From: CAZTDU01 sp964617355
GTDB taxonomy: Bacteria; Pseudomonadota; Gammaproteobacteria; Burkholderiales; SG8-39
Direction: 5' to 3'
Length of the DNA stretch: 64,000 bases
Assembly (NCBI GenBank): GCA_964617355.1
Contig: CAZTXP010000020.1
Coordinates: forward strand, 53,927 to 117,926
Shown here: one piece after another, positions 61,900 to 64,000 of the stretch
How positions within the stretch are numbered: the first letter of the stretch is position 1
How the letters are laid out: every line of letters begins with the position of its first letter
Translations under genes and position numbers: made by a program
Notes under the pieces: generated by a model
What the model was told of the DNA's origin: nothing
Databases searched by the model: none
What the model saw: the letters and a program-made list of their open reading frames with translations, nothing else

Positions 61900-62595
61900 A
61901 TGCGCATCGCGATCCTCGAAGACGAACCGGTGCAGGCGGAGCTGCTGCGCGCGCTCGCGATGTCCGCCGGCCACGACTGCCACGTGTTCCGCGACGGCGA
62001 CGCCGTGGTGCGCGAATGCCGGCGCGAGAGCTACGACCTGTTCGTGCTCGACCGGGAAGTGCCCGGCATGAGCGGCGACGAGGTGCTGGCGTGGCTGCGC
62101 GGCAACCTGCGCGAGCACGTCCCCGTGATGTTCGTCACCGGCCGCGACCGCGAGGAAGACATCGTGCGCGTGCTGCAGAGCGGCGCGGACGACTACATGA
62201 CCAAGCCCGTGCGGCACGCCGAATTCCAGGCGCGCATGGCCGCGTTGCTGCGCCGCGCCTACCCGGCGCGCGAGGAGGGTCGGCAGGCCTACGGGCCCTA
62301 CGTGTTCGATCCGGTCGCGCGCACGGTCGGCGTCGCCGGCCGCGACGTGCCGATGACCGAGAAGGAATACCGGCTCGCGGAGATGCTGTTCCGCAGCGCC
62401 GGGCGGCTGCTGTCGCGCGGCCACCTCGTCGCGGCGGCCTGGGGCCGCCCCGACACCGGCCAGTCGCGGTCGCTGGATACGCACCTGTCGCGCCTGCGCC
62501 AGAAACTCGACCTGCGGCCGGAGAACGGCTACCGCCTCGCCTCGGTGTACAGCTACGGGTACCGGCTGGAGAAGGTCGAGGAGTCGACCGCCTGA
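61900..62595 (+). CDS. OmpR/PhoB-type response regulator
   Basis: 231 residues. Receiver domain with acidic pair Glu7/Asp8 and phosphoacceptor Asp51 (FVLDREVPGMSG), Thr in FVTGRD, Lys in YMTKPV; then a winged HTH (SRGHLVAAAWGRPDTGQSRSLDTHLSRLRQKLDL). No cognate kinase is adjacent. Immediately downstream of the CHAT gene, so the pair may be co-expressed. Confidence 0.9.
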   Translation: MRIAILEDEPVQAELLRALAMSAGHDCHVFRDGDAVVRECRRESYDLFVLDREVPGMSGDEVLAWLRGNLREHVPVMFVTGRDREEDIVRVLQSGADDYMTKPVRHAEFQARMAALLRRAYPAREEGRQAYGPYVFDPVARTVGVAGRDVPMTEKEYRLAEMLFRSAGRLLSRGHLVAAAWGRPDTGQSRSLDTHLSRLRQKLDLRPENGYRLASVYSYGYRLEKVEESTA

Positions 62596-62601
62596 GGTCC
62601 G

Positions 62602-63918
62602 CTACAACCTTCCGCTGCGCTTGATGTCCAGGTAGCGGTTCACCAGCGCCACCGGCAGCTGGTCGGGCTCGACGTCGAGGCATACCGCGCCGCCGTGCTC
62701 CAGGCGCCGGAAGGCGAGTTCGCGGCGCTGCAGGTACTCCGCCGCCGCCGCGTGCGTCAGCGCGCGCTCGAAGTCGTCGACGCGCGCGCCGAGCGCCCGC
62801 GACAGGATCGCCTCGCGCAGCGACGCGAACAGCACCAGGTGGCGCGACTGCAGCAGCGCCAGCGCCGGCGCGAGCGTCTCGTCGTCCTCGTCGCGCAGGT
62901 TCGACAGCACGATGACGAGGGCGCGCTTTCGCAGCCGCTTCATGAGCGACAGCGCGCCGGTGGTGTAGTCGGTGGTGTGCAGCGTCGGCCGCAGGTCGTA
63001 GACGCGGTTCAGGATCGCCGACACCGTGGCCGCGGACTTCCTCGGCGCGAACCAGCGTTCCTCGCCCGACATGGTGAGGAACCCCACCGCGTCGCCCTGG
63101 CGCACGCCGACGTACGACAGCAGCAGCGCGGCGTTCAGCACCGCGTCGAAGTGGCTGAGCGCCGCGTCCTGCGCCGCCATGCGCCGGCCGCAGTCGATCA
63201 GCAGCACCACCTGCTGGTCGCGCTCGTCCTGGTACTCGCGCGAGATCAGCTTGCCCATGCGCGCGGTGGCCTGCCAGTCGACCTGCCGCGGCGTGTCGCC
63301 CTCGCGGTAGTCGCGCAGCTGGTGGAAGTCCATGCCCTCGCCGCGGCGTCGGCGCTGCAGGATGCCGATCTGCGACAGCCGGTTGTCGGTGGCGAGGAGC
63401 GCGAAGCCGGTGAGCGCGGCGAAGTTCGGGTACACGCGCACCGTGCCTTCCTCGCCCGAGAAGCGCTTCACCTGCCAGAGCCCGGCGCGCGAGCCCAGGC
63501 GCAGCTCGACGCGGCCGAAGGCGAGGTCGCCGCGCGCCACGGGCTTCAGGCCGTAGCGCAGCTCGGCCCAGCCGCGCGCCGGGATCGTCACGCGCTGCGG
63601 CAGCCCCTCGACCTCGGCGTGCGCCGGTGCATGGTCGTATGCCTCGATCGACAGCGACGCGCCCACCGGGTTCGCGAAGCGCAGCACCACCTCGTGACGC
63701 ACGCCGAGCGCGAGCGAGCCCGGCACGAGGCGCTTGGCCGCCGGCGCCGCGATGGCGAGCGCGGCGACGCCGTCGATCGCGGCCAGCAGCGCACAAGCGC
63801 CAGCCACCAGCGCCCACGGCAGCGCGAGCGCCGGCCAGATCGCCGCGGCGATCGCCAGCACGAGCAGCGCGAACGCGCTCCAGAGGAGGCGCGGGGTAGG
63901 GATCAGCAGGGCACGCAA
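62602..63918 (-). CDS. DUF58 domain protein with N-terminal membrane segment
   Basis: 438 residues from TTG 63918. Two N-terminal hydrophobic helices (LLWSAFALLVLAIAAAIWPALALPWALVAGACALLAAI) are followed by the DUF58 core GMDFHQLRDYREGDTPRQVDWQATARMGKLISREY and a vWA-like part (QVVLLIDCGRRM). DUF58 proteins usually belong to MoxR-AAA/transglutaminase operons; the remainder of such an operon would lie to the right beyond the window. Confidence 0.85.
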   Translation of the reverse strand: MRALLIPTPRLLWSAFALLVLAIAAAIWPALALPWALVAGACALLAAIDGVAALAIAAPAAKRLVPGSLALGVRHEVVLRFANPVGASLSIEAYDHAPAHAEVEGLPQRVTIPARGWAELRYGLKPVARGDLAFGRVELRLGSRAGLWQVKRFSGEEGTVRVYPNFAALTGFALLATDNRLSQIGILQRRRRGEGMDFHQLRDYREGDTPRQVDWQATARMGKLISREYQDERDQQVVLLIDCGRRMAAQDAALSHFDAVLNAALLLSYVGVRQGDAVGFLTMSGEERWFAPRKSAATVSAILNRVYDLRPTLHTTDYTTGALSLMKRLRKRALVIVLSNLRDEDDETLAPALALLQSRHLVLFASLREAILSRALGARVDDFERALTHAAAAEYLQRRELAFRRLEHGGAVCLDVEPDQLPVALVNRYLDIKRSGRL

Positions 63919-63936
63919 GGGCGAGTTGGGGTGGGG

Positions 63937-63985
63937 TAGATTCTTCTTGCGGGGGGCGTACGAGGGGGAGCGCAGCGCCCCCTCG
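63937..63985 (-). repeat. Dispersed hairpin repeat, copy 3 (inverted)
   Basis: TAGATTCTTCTTGC at 63937-63950 is the complement of the tail seen in copies 1 and 2, followed by a hairpin with stem CGAGGGGG/CCCCCTCG around GAGCGCAGCG (63961-63983). It lies upstream of the DUF58 start, so it could be in a leader or mark the end of the next gene beyond the window. Confidence 0.8.
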
Positions 63986-64000
63986 TTCCTAGGTGCGGGG

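Noticed and set aside
58219..62484. A 1421-codon open frame on the minus strand opposite the CHAT and regulator genes
   Set aside because: Its translation is Arg/His/Ala/Gly-rich with no recognisable domain, typical of the antisense frame in very high-GC DNA; the plus strand encodes clear CHAT and response regulator proteins.

Overview
The window is high-GC DNA, with third codon positions almost all G or C. It looks like chromosome from a betaproteobacterium, most likely Burkholderiales. The pointers are five orphan tripartite-tricarboxylate (Bug/TctC) solute-binding proteins with no TctA/TctB partners, several aromatic-acid and acyl-CoA catabolic operons, many GTG/TTG starts, and DUF3617, DUF883 and DUF1272 proteins. 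This taxonomic call is an inference from gene content. I found no rRNA, tRNA, CRISPR array or transposase, and no gene-free stretch longer than about 250 bases.

Left part (1-14.4 kb): a catabolic locus for an aromatic (di)carboxylic acid. The plus-strand genes encode a DUF6282 protein, a dihydroorotate-dehydrogenase-like flavoprotein, an HpcH/HpaI aldolase, a Bug receptor, Rieske dioxygenase alpha and beta subunits, a PdxA-type dihydrodiol dehydrogenase, a 2-hydroxyacid dehydrogenase and a class II aldolase/decarboxylase. The minus-strand genes encode a FAH-fold hydrolase, an HpaB-type flavin monooxygenase, and a second Bug gene coupled to ligA-ligB (extradiol 4,5-dioxygenase). An IclR regulator lies between them. 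The layout resembles terephthalate/phthalate clusters that feed protocatechuate into 4,5-cleavage. No dioxygenase reductase is present.

14.4-27.3 kb: a tight acyl-CoA oxidation operon (acyl-CoA dehydrogenase, thiolase, FadB-like fusion, nitronate monooxygenase, MDR oxidoreductase, GST and small proteins), then a racemase, a tautomerase, an EamA exporter, a lipase-like hydrolase and a second MDR paralogue. 27.4-32.7 kb: a small secreted protein with its own terminator, a sulfite dehydrogenase molybdoprotein/cytochrome c pair, a haloacid dehalogenase, and an FAD-oxidoreductase/SelD fusion.

32.7-35.5 kb is a clearly AT-richer two-gene island: a membrane-anchored protein of unknown family and a large DUF5677-like protein. 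It is probably acquired DNA and is a candidate host-defence or stress module. It is followed by glutaryl-CoA dehydrogenase, a RelE/HTH toxin-antitoxin pair with a perfect palindromic operator, a secreted Cys-repeat protein and a cytochrome P460/redoxin pair with an HxlR regulator. 39-45 kb holds two Bug genes around an ADP-forming acyl-CoA synthetase, then a thiolase/DUF35 pair. 45-54.7 kb holds a PAS-PAS-GAF histidine kinase and a phosphonoacetate cluster (GntR, phnA, Na/Pi transporter, alanine dehydrogenase, EamA). The right end carries glutamine-amidotransferase-like, SDR and MFS genes, a DUF883 protein, a large exported TPR-CHAT protease-like protein beside an orphan response regulator, and a DUF58 protein.

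Signals outside the genes include three copies of a dispersed hairpin repeat with compensatory stem changes, three FNR/CRP-type boxes, and two small genes of 58 codons each.
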